A stretch of 64,000 nucleotides of DNA from an uncultured Clostridia bacterium. Lineage in GTDB: Bacteria > Bacillota > Clostridia > UBA1381. The notes under the pieces were generated by a model. It saw only the letters and a list, made by a program, of their open reading frames with translations. It searched no databases and was not told the DNA's origin. The stretch lies in contig CAKSUM010000011.1 of the NCBI GenBank assembly GCA_934501535.1, positions 1-64,000 of the forward strand, in the 5' to 3' direction. This document shows, piece by piece, positions 23,243 through 32,850 of this stretch. The position numbers and the translations under genes were made by a program. Within the stretch, counting starts at the first letter, position 1, and the number at the start of each line of letters is the position of its first letter.

Positions 23243-24439
23243 ATGGAAATAAAAATTATTCCGCACCGGCTGAGCGGCGAAATCCGTGCCATAACGTCAA
23301 AATCGGACGCGCACCGCAAGATAATCGCGGCGGCGCTTGCCGACAGGGAAACAGAAATTGTTATGAATATGTTTTCCGAAGATATTGAGGCGACGCTGCG
23401 GTGCATACAGGCTCTCGGCGGTTCATGGAGCAAAACGGAGGACGGCGTATTGATAAGCCCGATACAAAAACGCAGCGGAAAAATCAGCCTTGACTTCGGC
23501 GAGAGCGGTTCAACGGCGAGGTTTCTGTTGCCGGTAACGGCGGCAATTTATGAAAAGGCGGATTTTTGCGGCAGAGGACGGCTCGGTAAGCGGCCTTTTG
23601 CGGAAATAACGCGTGAGCTGCGAAAAAACGGGACTGAAATTGACTCCGATATGCTGCCGATGCACAGCGAGGGACGAATAAAAAGCGGAAATTTCAGTCT
23701 GTCGGGAGAAATCAGCTCGCAGTTCACAACCGGGTTGCTTTTTACGCTTCCGCTGCTCGAAAACGGCGGAAAAATAACCCTGACATCACCGCTGCAGTCG
23801 GCTGCATATGTTGGTATGACGCTGGATACTCTGTCTGTTTTCGGGATTGATATTCAAAAGACGGAAAACGAATTTTCTGCAGTGAAACAAAGCTATAAAA
23901 GCCCGGGAAAGATATGTGCCGAGGGTGACTGGTCAAATTCGGCATTTTGGATTGCCGCCGGAAAGCTGTGCGGAAATGTAAACGTTACAGGTCTTGATGA
24001 AAATTCGCGGCAGGGAGATAAGGCTATAAACGGACTGCTTGAATGTGATGAGATTGACTGTTCGCAAATTCCGGATTTGGCGCCGGTTCTGGCAGTGCTT
24101 GCCGCGTCGCGAAACGGAAAAACCGTGATAAAAAATGCCGCGCGGCTGCGGCTTAAGGAAAGCGACAGGATTAAATCAATAACCGCGCTTATAAATGCGC
24201 TCGGCGGAAAAGCAGAGGAAAAGCCCGACGGAATTGAAATTTTCGGTACGGGAAAGCTCCGCGGAGGAACGGCGGAAAGCTGTGCCGACCACCGTATCGT
24301 AATGGCGGCTGCAATTGCGTCATGCATATGCGATGAGCCGGTGATAATTAACGGCGCGGAGGCGGTAAATAAATCATATCCGTCATTTTTTGAGGATTTT
24401 AATACTTTGGGAGGTGAAGCGTATGTACAGCATAGGTGA
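23243..24439 (+). CDS. aroA: 3-phosphoshikimate 1-carboxyvinyltransferase (EPSP synthase)
   Basis: The 398-residue enzyme joins phosphoenolpyruvate to shikimate 3-phosphate. Family motifs are TSKSDAHRKIIAAALA at the N terminus, GESGSTARFLLPV, GEISSQFTTGLLF and LRLKESDRIKSI. It is somewhat shorter than the usual 420-430 residues but all core segments are present. Its end overlaps the start of aroC by 17 bases. No aroK, aroD or aroE is in the operon, so those steps are encoded elsewhere. Confidence 0.95.
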   Translation: MEIKIIPHRLSGEIRAITSKSDAHRKIIAAALADRETEIVMNMFSEDIEATLRCIQALGGSWSKTEDGVLISPIQKRSGKISLDFGESGSTARFLLPVTAAIYEKADFCGRGRLGKRPFAEITRELRKNGTEIDSDMLPMHSEGRIKSGNFSLSGEISSQFTTGLLFTLPLLENGGKITLTSPLQSAAYVGMTLDTLSVFGIDIQKTENEFSAVKQSYKSPGKICAEGDWSNSAFWIAAGKLCGNVNVTGLDENSRQGDKAINGLLECDEIDCSQIPDLAPVLAVLAASRNGKTVIKNAARLRLKESDRIKSITALINALGGKAEEKPDGIEIFGTGKLRGGTAESCADHRIVMAAAIASCICDEPVIINGAEAVNKSYPSFFEDFNTLGGEAYVQHR

Positions 24440-25496
24440 TAAAATACGGGTTACGATATTCGGTCAGTCGCATGCGGAGGCAATCGGCGCCGTGATTGAC
24501 GGACTTCCGGCGGGCATAAAGCTTGATACGGATAAAATAACTGCGTTTATGCAGCGGCGCCGTCCGGGACAAAACAAATATCAGACGGCGAGGAGCGAAA
24601 CCGATATTCCGGAAATAATATCGGGTCTGTGTGACGGCAAAACATGCGGGGCGCCTGTTTGCGCAGTAATAAAAAACAGTGATACAAAAAGCGGCGACTA
24701 TGATAATTTAAAGAATGTTCCGCGTCCGGGGCATGCGGATTTTGCTGCATATATGAAGTACGGCGGAAGTAATGATATACGCGGCGGAGGACAGTTTTCG
24801 GGCAGAATGACTGCACCGCTGTGCTTTGCCGGAGCGGTATGCATGCAAATTCTCGAAGAAAAAGGCATAAAGATCGGAGCGCATATAGCGGAAATTCACG
24901 GAGTCCGCGATGAATTGTTTGATACTGCCGGCATTACCGCAGAGCAGCTTGAGAATGTTGCGAAAAAGGAATTTCCCGTAATATCCGACGCAAGCGGAGA
25001 AAAAATGAAGGCTGAAATTGAAGCTGCGCGCAAGAACGGCGACTCGGTCGGAGGCGTAGTCGAATGCGCAGTCACGGGAGTAAAGCCGGGCGTCGGCGGC
25101 GCACTCTTTGAGGGCATCGAGGGTGAAATGGCGAAAGCGATTTTCGGGATACCTGCCGTAAAAGGCATTGAATTCGGCGCAGGATTTTCCGCCGCGAAAA
25201 TGCTCGGGTCGGAAAATAATGACGAATTTTATTTTGACGGCGATACGGTGAAAACCCGAACCAACAACCACGGCGGAATTTTGGGAGGAATATCGAGCGG
25301 CATGCCGATAATATTCCGCACGGCATTCAAGCCGACGCCTTCGATTGCAAAAAAGCAAAATTCCGTGAACCTGAAAACCGGGGTATCGGAAGAACTTGTT
25401 ATAAAAGGAAGGCATGACCCTTGTGTTGTGCAAAGAGCAGTGCCGTGTGTTGAGGCTGCGACAGCTATAGTAATTTTAAATTTATTGGGAGCGTGA
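24423..25496 (+). CDS. aroC: Chorismate synthase
   Basis: The 357-residue flavin-dependent enzyme makes chorismate from EPSP. The N terminus MYSIGDKIRVTIFGQSHAEA is canonical, so the ATG at 24423 after GGGAGGTGA is preferred over an in-frame ATG at 24390. RRPGQNKYQTARSE, RPGHADFAAYMKYG, RGGGQFSGRMT and a late KPTPSIAKKQ are family signatures. It is the fifth structural gene of the operon. Confidence 0.97.
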   Translation: MYSIGDKIRVTIFGQSHAEAIGAVIDGLPAGIKLDTDKITAFMQRRRPGQNKYQTARSETDIPEIISGLCDGKTCGAPVCAVIKNSDTKSGDYDNLKNVPRPGHADFAAYMKYGGSNDIRGGGQFSGRMTAPLCFAGAVCMQILEEKGIKIGAHIAEIHGVRDELFDTAGITAEQLENVAKKEFPVISDASGEKMKAEIEAARKNGDSVGGVVECAVTGVKPGVGGALFEGIEGEMAKAIFGIPAVKGIEFGAGFSAAKMLGSENNDEFYFDGDTVKTRTNNHGGILGGISSGMPIIFRTAFKPTPSIAKKQNSVNLKTGVSEELVIKGRHDPCVVQRAVPCVEAATAIVILNLLGA

Positions 25497-25501
25497 AAAA
25501 A

Positions 25502-26620
25502 ATGGATTTGAAAAAGGCAAGAGAGATAATCGATTCAACGGACAATGAAATTGCAAAGCTGTTTGAAAAGCGTATGCAGACCGTTTCGGAGGTTGCGAAC
25601 TATAAGAAGGAAAACAATCTGCCGATATACAACGGCGACCGCGAGCGTGAAATTGTGAACAGACTTACGGAGGCAGCGCCGCAGGAGCTTGCATTATACA
25701 TTAAGGTTCTTTATAATACACTTTTTGATGTAAGTCGTGCTTATCAGTCGCGCAGCATGGGCAAAAATTCCGAAATTGCGGAAAAAATAAAAAATGCGCT
25801 TGAAAACGGAGAAAAAGAACTTCCGATGTCGGCGGTGATAGCCTGCCAGGGCAGAGAGGGCGCATATTCGGGAAAGGCTGCCGAAAAAATGATATACAGT
25901 CCGTCAATAATGTATTTCAACAGCTTCCGCGGCGTTTTTGACGCGGTGAAAAGCGGAATGTGCCGTTACGGTGTTCTTCCGATAGAAAACAGTATTCACG
26001 GCAGTGTAAATGAAGTATACGATTTAATGGAGGATTACGAATTTTACATTGTAAAGTCCATTAAAATGCAGGTAAATCACGTGCTTGCAGCAAATGCGGA
26101 TACGAATGAAGTAACGGAAATTCTTTCACATTCGCAGGCAATCGGTCAGTGCTCGGAGTATCTGAAAGACAGCAAGGCAAAGATTACAACATGCGAAAAT
26201 ACCGCTATGGCGGCGGAATTTGCGTCCAAGAAACCCGGAGCGGCCGCAATCTGCTCGAAGGAGTGTGCCGAAATTTACGGATTAAAAATTCTGAAAGAGG
26301 ACATTGCCGACAGCGACAATAATTACACCCGATTCATCTGCATTTCCAAAAAATGCGAGATATATCCCGGCGCGGACAGAGTTAACTTTATGCTGACGCT
26401 GCCGCATGTTTCGGGTTCGCTTTATTCGGTTATCTCAAAGTTTGCGGCGTCGGGAATGAATATGACAAAAATCGAGTCGCGCCCCATTCCGGGAAAAGAC
26501 TTTGAATTTAAATTTTATTTTGAAATTGAAGCATCAAGCCATTCGGAAGAACTGTACTCGGTTCTGACCGAAATCGAGGCGGCATCGGAGCATTTTCGTT
26601 TTTTTGGGTGCTATCAGTGA
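25502..26620 (+). CDS. pheA: Bifunctional chorismate mutase / prephenate dehydratase
   Basis: The 372-residue P-protein makes phenylpyruvate. Residues 1-85 are an AroQ chorismate mutase (KKAREIIDSTDNEIAKLFEK, ending SRAYQSRS). Residues about 105-285 are prephenate dehydratase (CQGREGAYSGKAAEK, GVLPIENSIHGSV, and DNNYTRFICIS with the catalytic threonine region). The C terminus is an ACT domain with GSLYSVISKF and ESRPIPGK, the sites that bind inhibitory phenylalanine. A GTG at 25493 is in frame but only one base from the ribosome site; ATG 25502 lies 10 bases after GGGAG. It is the last gene of the attenuated operon. Confidence 0.96.
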   Translation: MDLKKAREIIDSTDNEIAKLFEKRMQTVSEVANYKKENNLPIYNGDREREIVNRLTEAAPQELALYIKVLYNTLFDVSRAYQSRSMGKNSEIAEKIKNALENGEKELPMSAVIACQGREGAYSGKAAEKMIYSPSIMYFNSFRGVFDAVKSGMCRYGVLPIENSIHGSVNEVYDLMEDYEFYIVKSIKMQVNHVLAANADTNEVTEILSHSQAIGQCSEYLKDSKAKITTCENTAMAAEFASKKPGAAAICSKECAEIYGLKILKEDIADSDNNYTRFICISKKCEIYPGADRVNFMLTLPHVSGSLYSVISKFAASGMNMTKIESRPIPGKDFEFKFYFEIEASSHSEELYSVLTEIEAASEHFRFFGCYQ

Positions 26621-26638
26621 TAAAATCTTGTAAAGGCA

Positions 26639-26667
26639 TTGACCTTTTGCGGAAAATATGATAAAAT
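26639..26667 (+). promoter_or_regulatory. Promoter of the ECF transporter operon
   Basis: TTGACC (26639-26644) and TAAAAT (26662-26667) have a 17-base spacer. It separates the ECF operon from the aromatic operon, although no terminator is visible between them. Confidence 0.55.
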
Positions 26668-26703
26668 ATATTGAATGTTGTATTACTGACGGGAGATGAG
26701 AAA

Positions 26704-27303
26704 ATGAAAAACAACAACGCAACTTTAAAACTGACTCAACTGGCGATGCTGGGCGCAATAATTGTGGTTATGGCTTTTACGCCGCTCGGGTATTTAAAAA
26801 TCGGACTTTTGTCCGTAACTTTTCTGACGGTTCCGGTTGTGATAGGCGCAATTCTTATCGGGCCGGCAGGAGGGGCGATATTAGGCGGAATATTCGGTCT
26901 TACAAGCTTTTTTCAATGCCTGGGAACTGACCAGTTCGGAGTTGCGCTCTTCGGAATTAACCCGTTTTATACGGCGCTGGTATGCATTGTGCCGCGTGTG
27001 CTGATAGGTGTTTTTTCGGGAGCGTTGCATAAAGTGCTCAACCGCGCCGGTATGCACTCGGCGCTGTCATATGCGCTGTCGGGACTTTTGGGCACGGTCA
27101 CGAATACGGTGTTTTTTGTGGGCGGTCTGATAGTTTTATTCGGAAATACTGAATATATAAAGACAAATTTGGGTGACAGTGCATGGAAGGTTATCAGCGT
27201 TTTGGTAACAACAAATTCGATTATCGAAATAGTGGTGTGTACGGCGGTTATAACAGCTGTTTCACGCGCATGTATGGCGATAATGCACCGCAGAGGTAAA
27301 TAA
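26704..27303 (+). CDS. ECF transporter substrate-binding (S) component
   Basis: The 199-residue membrane protein has about six hydrophobic segments and the ECF S-component pattern: KLTQLAMLGAIIVVMAFTPL, then LSVTFLTVPVVIGAILIGP and GAILGGIFGLTSFFQC. It captures a vitamin and docks with the shared EcfAA'T module. The pattern resembles pantothenate or pyridoxal-type S components, but the ligand is not assigned. The ATG at 26704 follows GGGAG. The energising module ecfA1-ecfA2-ecfT lies about 0.9 kb downstream in the same direction, so this is an unusually close S plus module arrangement. Confidence 0.85.
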   Translation: MKNNNATLKLTQLAMLGAIIVVMAFTPLGYLKIGLLSVTFLTVPVVIGAILIGPAGGAILGGIFGLTSFFQCLGTDQFGVALFGINPFYTALVCIVPRVLIGVFSGALHKVLNRAGMHSALSYALSGLLGTVTNTVFFVGGLIVLFGNTEYIKTNLGDSAWKVISVLVTTNSIIEIVVCTAVITAVSRACMAIMHRRGK

Positions 27304-27306
27304 AGA

Positions 27307-28176
27307 ATGTGGTATACAAAGGATTGGAAAGACTATAAACTCATCGACGCGGCAGGAGGAGAGAAACTGGAATATTGGGGCAATATCCTGCTGCGCCGTC
27401 CCGATCCCCAGGCGATATGGACCGAAAAAAGCAAAACGGCGCTGTGGAACAAAACCGACGCCACCTATTTTCGGAGCGCATCGGGAGGAGGACATTGGGA
27501 ATTTTTCAATAAAAAGATGCCGGAACGCTGGAGCGTACGGTACAAAAATCTTACATTTAATATAAATCCCATGGGATTTAAGCATACGGGTCTTTTCCCC
27601 GAACAGGCGGTAAACTGGGACTGGTTTTCGGGACTTATAAAACAGGAAAAAAGACCGGTAAAGGTGCTTAATCTTTTTGCGTATACGGGCGGAGCAACGG
27701 TTGCGGCTGCTGCGGCAGGTGCGGAGGTTTGCCACGTGGACGCGTCAAAGGGCATGGTTACCCGCGCAAAAGAAAATGCCGCGGCGTCGGGGCTTGCGGA
27801 CAGACCGATACGGTATATCGTGGATGATGTCAAAAAGTTTGTCGCAAGGGAGGCGCGGCGCGGAAAAAAATATGACGCGGTTATTATGGATCCGCCGTCA
27901 TACGGCAGAGGCCCGTCCGGCGAGCTTTGGAAGATAGAAGATGAACTGTATCCGCTGATTGAAGCATGCATGAAAATTTTATCGGACGAACCGCTGTTCT
28001 TTCTTATTAATTCATACACAACCGGTCTTTCGCAGACCATTATGAGCAATGTGCTTACACTTACAATGCAAAAAAAATACGGCGGCACAGTCAGCTGCGA
28101 TGAAATCGGGCTTATGATGCAGGATAAACAAATGATATTGCCGTGCGGAATAAGCTGCCGCTGGAACAGGAATTAA
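27307..28176 (+). CDS. Class I SAM-dependent methyltransferase (RlmI-like)
   Basis: The 289-residue protein has a Rossmann methyltransferase core. VLNLFAYTGGATVAAAAAGA is the SAM-binding motif I, HVDASKGMVTRAKENA motif II and VIMDPPSYGRGP the catalytic motif IV of rRNA or nucleic-acid methylases. It resembles the C-terminal domain of the RlmI/RlmK 23S rRNA family but lacks their N-terminal PUA domain. RNA is the likely substrate by homology. It sits between the S component and ecfA1 with gaps of 3 and 5 bases, so it belongs to the operon. Confidence 0.82.
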   Translation: MWYTKDWKDYKLIDAAGGEKLEYWGNILLRRPDPQAIWTEKSKTALWNKTDATYFRSASGGGHWEFFNKKMPERWSVRYKNLTFNINPMGFKHTGLFPEQAVNWDWFSGLIKQEKRPVKVLNLFAYTGGATVAAAAAGAEVCHVDASKGMVTRAKENAAASGLADRPIRYIVDDVKKFVAREARRGKKYDAVIMDPPSYGRGPSGELWKIEDELYPLIEACMKILSDEPLFFLINSYTTGLSQTIMSNVLTLTMQKKYGGTVSCDEIGLMMQDKQMILPCGISCRWNRN

Positions 28177-28181
28177 AACTT

Positions 28182-29030
28182 ATGATTGATGTAAATAATC
28201 TTGTTTTTTCTTACGATGACGAGGAAACGTCAGAAAAAAAATATATAATAAACGGATTAAATCTGCATATTGACAGGGGCAGCTTTGTAGCCGTGCTCGG
28301 ACATAACGGCTCGGGAAAATCTACTCTTGCAAAGCATTTTAACGGAATTCTTCTGCCGAGCGGAGGAACCGTTTATATAGACGGAATGGACACCAAAGAC
28401 GAGGAACATATTTTTGATATACGCAAAACGGCAGGAATGGTTTTTCAAAATCCGGACAATCAGATGGTAGCTGCCGTAATTGAAGATGAGGTGGCATTTG
28501 CACCCGAAAATCTCGGCGTGGAGCCGGGGGAAATCCGGAAAAGGGTTGACAAAAGTCTTGAAACCGTGAATATGTCGGAGTATGCAAAAAGCTCACCGTC
28601 GCGGCTTTCGGGAGGACAGAAGCAGCGCGTCGCCATTGCCGCTGTGCTGGCAATGGAGCCGGAGTGCATAGTCTTGGACGAGCCGACCGCGATGCTCGAC
28701 CCGAAGGGAAGAAAAGAGGTCATAAAGACCGTTATGGATTTGAACCGCGAACAGGGGATAACAGTGGTTCTCATAACTCATTACATGGATGAGGCAGCTT
28801 TGGCGGACAGAGTTGTTGTAATGGAGCACGGAAAAATAATCATGGACGATGTGCCCAAAAGAGTGTTTTCGCAGGTGGAAAAAATCAAACAGGCAGGACT
28901 TGATGTTCCGCAGGTTACCGAGCTGCTGTTCAGGCTGAGAGAAATGGGAATCAACATGCCGGAGGATATAATAACGGTTGATGAATGTGAAAAAGTTCTC
29001 CTTGAAAAATTAAAGGGATTAAGAAAATGA
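28182..29030 (+). CDS. ecfA1: ECF transporter ATPase EcfA1
   Basis: The 282-residue ABC ATPase energises vitamin import. It has Walker A in GHNGSGKSTLAKHFNG, a Q-loop in GMVFQNPDNQM, the signature LSGGQKQRVAIA and Walker B in CIVLDEPTAMLD. The ATG at 28182 gives the expected N terminus (MIDVNNLVFSYD); an in-frame start at 28143 would overlap the methyltransferase. Its end overlaps ecfA2 by 4 bases. Confidence 0.94.
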   Translation: MIDVNNLVFSYDDEETSEKKYIINGLNLHIDRGSFVAVLGHNGSGKSTLAKHFNGILLPSGGTVYIDGMDTKDEEHIFDIRKTAGMVFQNPDNQMVAAVIEDEVAFAPENLGVEPGEIRKRVDKSLETVNMSEYAKSSPSRLSGGQKQRVAIAAVLAMEPECIVLDEPTAMLDPKGRKEVIKTVMDLNREQGITVVLITHYMDEAALADRVVVMEHGKIIMDDVPKRVFSQVEKIKQAGLDVPQVTELLFRLREMGINMPEDIITVDECEKVLLEKLKGLRK

Positions 29031-29887
29031 TTAAGGTTTCAAATTTAACATATATATATCAGCAGGGAATGCCTTTCGAAAAAAAGGCGATAGATAATGT
29101 CAGCTTCGAAATACCTGCCGGCAGTTTCACTGCGCTTATCGGTCATACAGGCTCGGGAAAATCCACGCTTATACAGCATTTAAATGCGCTTGCAAGACCG
29201 ACTTCGGGGAAAATTGAAATAGACGGAACCGATATAACGGATCCTAAATGTGATTTGCGTGAAGTGCGAAAAAAAGTCGGACTTGTTTTTCAGTATCCCG
29301 AACATCAGCTGTTTGAAGAAACGGTTTTTAAGGATATAGCTTTCGGCCCTCACAACATGGGGCTTTCGGAGGATGAAATAAAGGAGCGCGTGTATGAGGC
29401 GGCGCGCTTTACCGGACTTGCGGAGGATTTGATGGACAAATCGCCTTTTGAGCTTTCGGGCGGACAAAAAAGGCGCGTTGCCATTGCCGGAGTATTGTCC
29501 ATGCGCCCGAAGGTGCTGATTTTGGACGAACCGACAGCCGGACTTGACCCGAGGGGAAGAGATGAAATTCTGGGTCAGCTTGTGCGCCTGCATGAAGAAA
29601 ACAAAGAAATGACGGTTTTGTTTGTATCTCATTCCATGGAGGACGTTGCAAAAATCGCAAAGAGCGTGCTCGTTATGGATCACGGACACCTTGCAATGCA
29701 GGGGAGCGTGGCGGAAATATTTGCAAGAAGTGATGAGCTTCGGAAAATAGGACTTGATGTTCCGCAGATAACAAGTCTTACTCATCGGCTCATTGCGGAC
29801 GGAATAGATGTTCCGCCCGATGTCTACACGGTAAAATATGCCTCGGAGCTTTTTTACAGGCTTATAAAGGAGGCAGAAAATGTTTAA
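29027..29887 (+). CDS. ecfA2: ECF transporter ATPase EcfA2
   Basis: The 286-residue second ATPase pairs with EcfA1. Walker A is in GHTGSGKSTLIQHLNA, the Q-loop in GLVFQYPEHQLFEETV, the signature LSGGQKRRVAIAG and Walker B in VLILDEPTAGLD. The FQYPEHQLF segment is typical of EcfA2. It overlaps its neighbours on both sides (4 and 8 bases), which points to coupled translation of the module. Confidence 0.94.
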   Translation: MIKVSNLTYIYQQGMPFEKKAIDNVSFEIPAGSFTALIGHTGSGKSTLIQHLNALARPTSGKIEIDGTDITDPKCDLREVRKKVGLVFQYPEHQLFEETVFKDIAFGPHNMGLSEDEIKERVYEAARFTGLAEDLMDKSPFELSGGQKRRVAIAGVLSMRPKVLILDEPTAGLDPRGRDEILGQLVRLHEENKEMTVLFVSHSMEDVAKIAKSVLVMDHGHLAMQGSVAEIFARSDELRKIGLDVPQITSLTHRLIADGIDVPPDVYTVKYASELFYRLIKEAENV

Positions 29888-30692
29888 GAATATCACAATC
29901 GGTCAGTATGTGGAGGGAAACTCGTTTATTCATAAAATGGACGCGCGGGTAAAAATTCTGCTTGCTTTATTTTACATTTTTATTCTGTTTATTATAGCAT
30001 CACCTGCCGCATACGTTGTATTCACAATTTTTACGGTATTTTTGATAATGATTTCCGGCGTGCCGGCAGGGTATATTCTGCGCGGCTTAAAACCCATGCT
30101 TTTCATACTTGTTTTCACGGCGGTAATAAATCTTTTTATGACAGGCGGAGAAACCGTTATCTGGACGTGCCCTTTCTGGAGCAAAATGCAGATAACCGAA
30201 GAGGGGTTAAAAACAGCGGTAATGATGATATTGCGGCTTGTTTACCTTGTTGCCGGAACATCGGTTCTTACGCTTACTACGTCACCGCTTATGCTTACGG
30301 ACGGCATAGAAAGTCTTTTGAAACCTTTTGAAATAATAAAGGTTCCGTCCCATGAAATTGCAATGATGATGACGATTGCAATTCGTTTCATACCGACGTT
30401 ATCGGAGGAAACGGAGAAAATCATGAAAGCGCAGATGGCGAGAGGCGCAGATTTTGAAACGGGAAATATTTTCAGACGTGCGAAAGCCATGATACCGTTG
30501 CTTGTGCCGCTTTTTATAAGCGCATTCCGCCGTGCGGACGATCTTGCGGTTGCAATGGATTCGCGCTGCTATTGCGGCGGAAAGCACAGGACGCGCATGA
30601 AGGTGATGAAAATGACGTACCGCGACGCTGTTGCCGTGGCTTTTATGGCTGCATTTGCCGCGCTGGCGATTATTGTACAAAATATATTATAG
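29880..30692 (+). CDS. ecfT: ECF transporter transmembrane component EcfT
   Basis: The 270-residue membrane protein starts ITIGQYVEGNSFIHKMDARV, the usual EcfT N terminus, and has about five or six hydrophobic segments. The cytoplasmic coupling helices carry AQMARGADFE and AMDSRCYCGG, the positions of the two arginine motifs that contact the ATPases. It completes the energising module for the S component upstream and probably for S components encoded elsewhere. Confidence 0.94.
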   Translation: MFKNITIGQYVEGNSFIHKMDARVKILLALFYIFILFIIASPAAYVVFTIFTVFLIMISGVPAGYILRGLKPMLFILVFTAVINLFMTGGETVIWTCPFWSKMQITEEGLKTAVMMILRLVYLVAGTSVLTLTTSPLMLTDGIESLLKPFEIIKVPSHEIAMMMTIAIRFIPTLSEETEKIMKAQMARGADFETGNIFRRAKAMIPLLVPLFISAFRRADDLAVAMDSRCYCGGKHRTRMKVMKMTYRDAVAVAFMAAFAALAIIVQNIL

Positions 30693-30704
30693 AGGGCTTT
30701 TGGC

Positions 30705-31439
30705 ATGCGTAACATCAAGCTGACAATACAATATGACGGTACGGCTTATCACGGCTGGCAGACGCAGAAGAATGTCCGTACGGTACAGGAAACCGCGGAA
30801 AAAGCAATAGCCGTTATCACGGGCGCAAAACCGCAGCTTACGGGCTGCAGCCGCACCGATACCGGTGTGCATGCAGAAATGTTCGCGGCAAATTTCAAAT
30901 CGGAAACGAAAATTCCGTGTGAAAAATTTCCGCTTGCGCTTAATACTTACTTGCCCGATGATATTGTTTGCATTAAGGCGGAGGATATGCCGGCGGATTT
31001 TAACGCAAGATTTTGCGCTAAGGGGAAAAAGTATACATATTATATACAAAACTCACGTTTTCCCGATGTTTTTGAAAAGAATTATGCGTGGCACTATCCG
31101 TATAAGCTTGATATTGATGAAATGAAACGTGCCGCCGCCGCATTTTTGGGCGAACATGATTTTATCGGGTTTGCGGCAAGCGGATTTACCGTAAAAACAA
31201 CGGTAAGAACCATCTATTCGCTCGACGTTGAAAAAACGGGCGATAAAATAAAAATAACGGTATGCGGAAACGGTTTTTTATACAATATGGTACGCATTAT
31301 TGCAGGAACGCTTGCTTTTGTCGGCTGCGGAAAACTTAAAGCCGGCGATATGGCGGATATTATTGCGTCGCATGACAGAAAACGGGCAGGGATAACCGCT
31401 CCGCCGCAAGGTCTGTTTTTGTCGGAGGTGTATTATTGA
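30705..31439 (+). CDS. truA: tRNA pseudouridine(38-40) synthase
   Basis: The 244-residue enzyme modifies uridines in the anticodon arm. The catalytic aspartate is in GCSRTDTGVHAEMFAANF, and YDGTAYHGWQTQ and NGFLYNMVRIIAGTL are family motifs. The placement directly after ecfA-ecfT is a common Firmicutes arrangement. The stop codon overlaps the next ATG by one base. Confidence 0.96.
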   Translation: MRNIKLTIQYDGTAYHGWQTQKNVRTVQETAEKAIAVITGAKPQLTGCSRTDTGVHAEMFAANFKSETKIPCEKFPLALNTYLPDDIVCIKAEDMPADFNARFCAKGKKYTYYIQNSRFPDVFEKNYAWHYPYKLDIDEMKRAAAAFLGEHDFIGFAASGFTVKTTVRTIYSLDVEKTGDKIKITVCGNGFLYNMVRIIAGTLAFVGCGKLKAGDMADIIASHDRKRAGITAPPQGLFLSEVYY

Positions 31440-32839
31440 TGAACAAAAAAAGCAATATTCTGAAAATTTTTGCCGTAATACTGTGCCTTTGCGCGGTTAC
31501 GGTTTTTGCGCTTATACAGTCGGGTGCCAATCCGGCATTTGTTCAGAGCTACAAAAATAATTTTAAAAGAAATATCAGCGCTATCTGTAATAAACTTCAT
31601 ATTAATCTCCCGATTGAAACACAACTCTATCTTGATGATATGTCCGAGCCTACACCCAAGCCGACAATGATTCCGGCAGCCGAACAGGAGGCTCTTGACG
31701 CTGCACTCGGGTATCCGTCATACGAGGAACCGGAGGAGGCTCACGGAACCGACCCTCTGACGGCAAAGCAACCGAAAAAAACCGCAGACGGAAATTTTTT
31801 GCCGATTGCATTTTCGGCAGCGGAAAACACAAAATTTACCGATTATAAGGGCAGTATTATATGCGTGAACGAAACGCTGTATCAGGCATATTCTCCGAGC
31901 GGAAAGCTTCTTTGGTCGCAGGGGATACAGATGCAGTCACCTATTTTAAAGGTTAAGGGGGACTACGTACTGATATGCGAAACAGGTGCAAAAAAAGTGA
32001 GCCTGTATAAAGGAAAAAAGCTTGTTTTCGGAACAAAAACCGACGGTGACATTATCACAGCTTCACTATCCGAAAACGGTGATGTTGTTGCCGTAACCGA
32101 AAAGGAATCGTATAAGGCGCAGGTTGTTGTATTCAATAAAAGCGGCAAAAAGATTTTTGCGTGGGATTCCGGAACATATGATGTTCTCGACGCGGCAATA
32201 TCAAATAACAGGCAAGTTGCGCTTTCACTTCTGGATACCGATACGGGAGCCGATACGCTTATATCATGTATGGACGTTAAGGGGAACACAAGATATAAGA
32301 CCGAACCGTATAAGGACACCTTGTTTTTCAGTATAGATTATTCGGGTGAAAAACTTACCGCTATGTCGGAAAGCAAATATATCGGAATTTCGTCAAAAGG
32401 GAAACAACTTTGGGAATACAATTTTGAAGGGAAAAAACCGGACAGATTTACAAAAGACACATCGGGAAATATGCTCATACTTTTTGAAACGCAAAGTACG
32501 GGAGCAGTAACTGCCGTCAGCCCCGGAGGAAAGGTTTATGCATCTGTTCAGACGGAGAGCATGCCCGATTCGATTGACATTAAATCGGGAAAGCTTGCAT
32601 ACAATAGTGGACGAGAAGTGGTAATAACCGACTTCAACGGTAAAAAGAAACGCAATGCGAGCTGCGATTCCGATGTAAAACAAATTCATATTTTAAACTC
32701 GGGTGAGCTGCTGTGCGTATACAGCTCGAGCATACAGATAAAAAAGACGGAAACGAAAGAAGCCGCAAAGCCTTCAGGAACCCAAATACCCGAAACGCCG
32801 GTCAGCTCCGAAAATCCGCAGGATAATCAGCAGCAATAA
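31439..32839 (+). CDS. DUF5711-type membrane-anchored beta-propeller protein
   Basis: The 466-residue protein has one N-terminal membrane anchor (ILKIFAVILCLCAVTVFALI) and then an extracytoplasmic region. That region starts with a Pro/Glu-rich linker, followed by repeated short strand motifs such as YKGSIICVNETLYQAYSPSG and SGKKIFAWDSGTYDVLDAAI, which suggest a propeller of DUF5711 type. The C terminus is a low-complexity Pro/Glu/Gln tail. The ATG at 31439 lies 9 bases after GGAGGT. The function is unknown. Confidence 0.65.
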   Translation: MNKKSNILKIFAVILCLCAVTVFALIQSGANPAFVQSYKNNFKRNISAICNKLHINLPIETQLYLDDMSEPTPKPTMIPAAEQEALDAALGYPSYEEPEEAHGTDPLTAKQPKKTADGNFLPIAFSAAENTKFTDYKGSIICVNETLYQAYSPSGKLLWSQGIQMQSPILKVKGDYVLICETGAKKVSLYKGKKLVFGTKTDGDIITASLSENGDVVAVTEKESYKAQVVVFNKSGKKIFAWDSGTYDVLDAAISNNRQVALSLLDTDTGADTLISCMDVKGNTRYKTEPYKDTLFFSIDYSGEKLTAMSESKYIGISSKGKQLWEYNFEGKKPDRFTKDTSGNMLILFETQSTGAVTAVSPGGKVYASVQTESMPDSIDIKSGKLAYNSGREVVITDFNGKKKRNASCDSDVKQIHILNSGELLCVYSSSIQIKKTETKEAAKPSGTQIPETPVSSENPQDNQQQ

Positions 32840-32850
32840 GAAAGGAGAAT

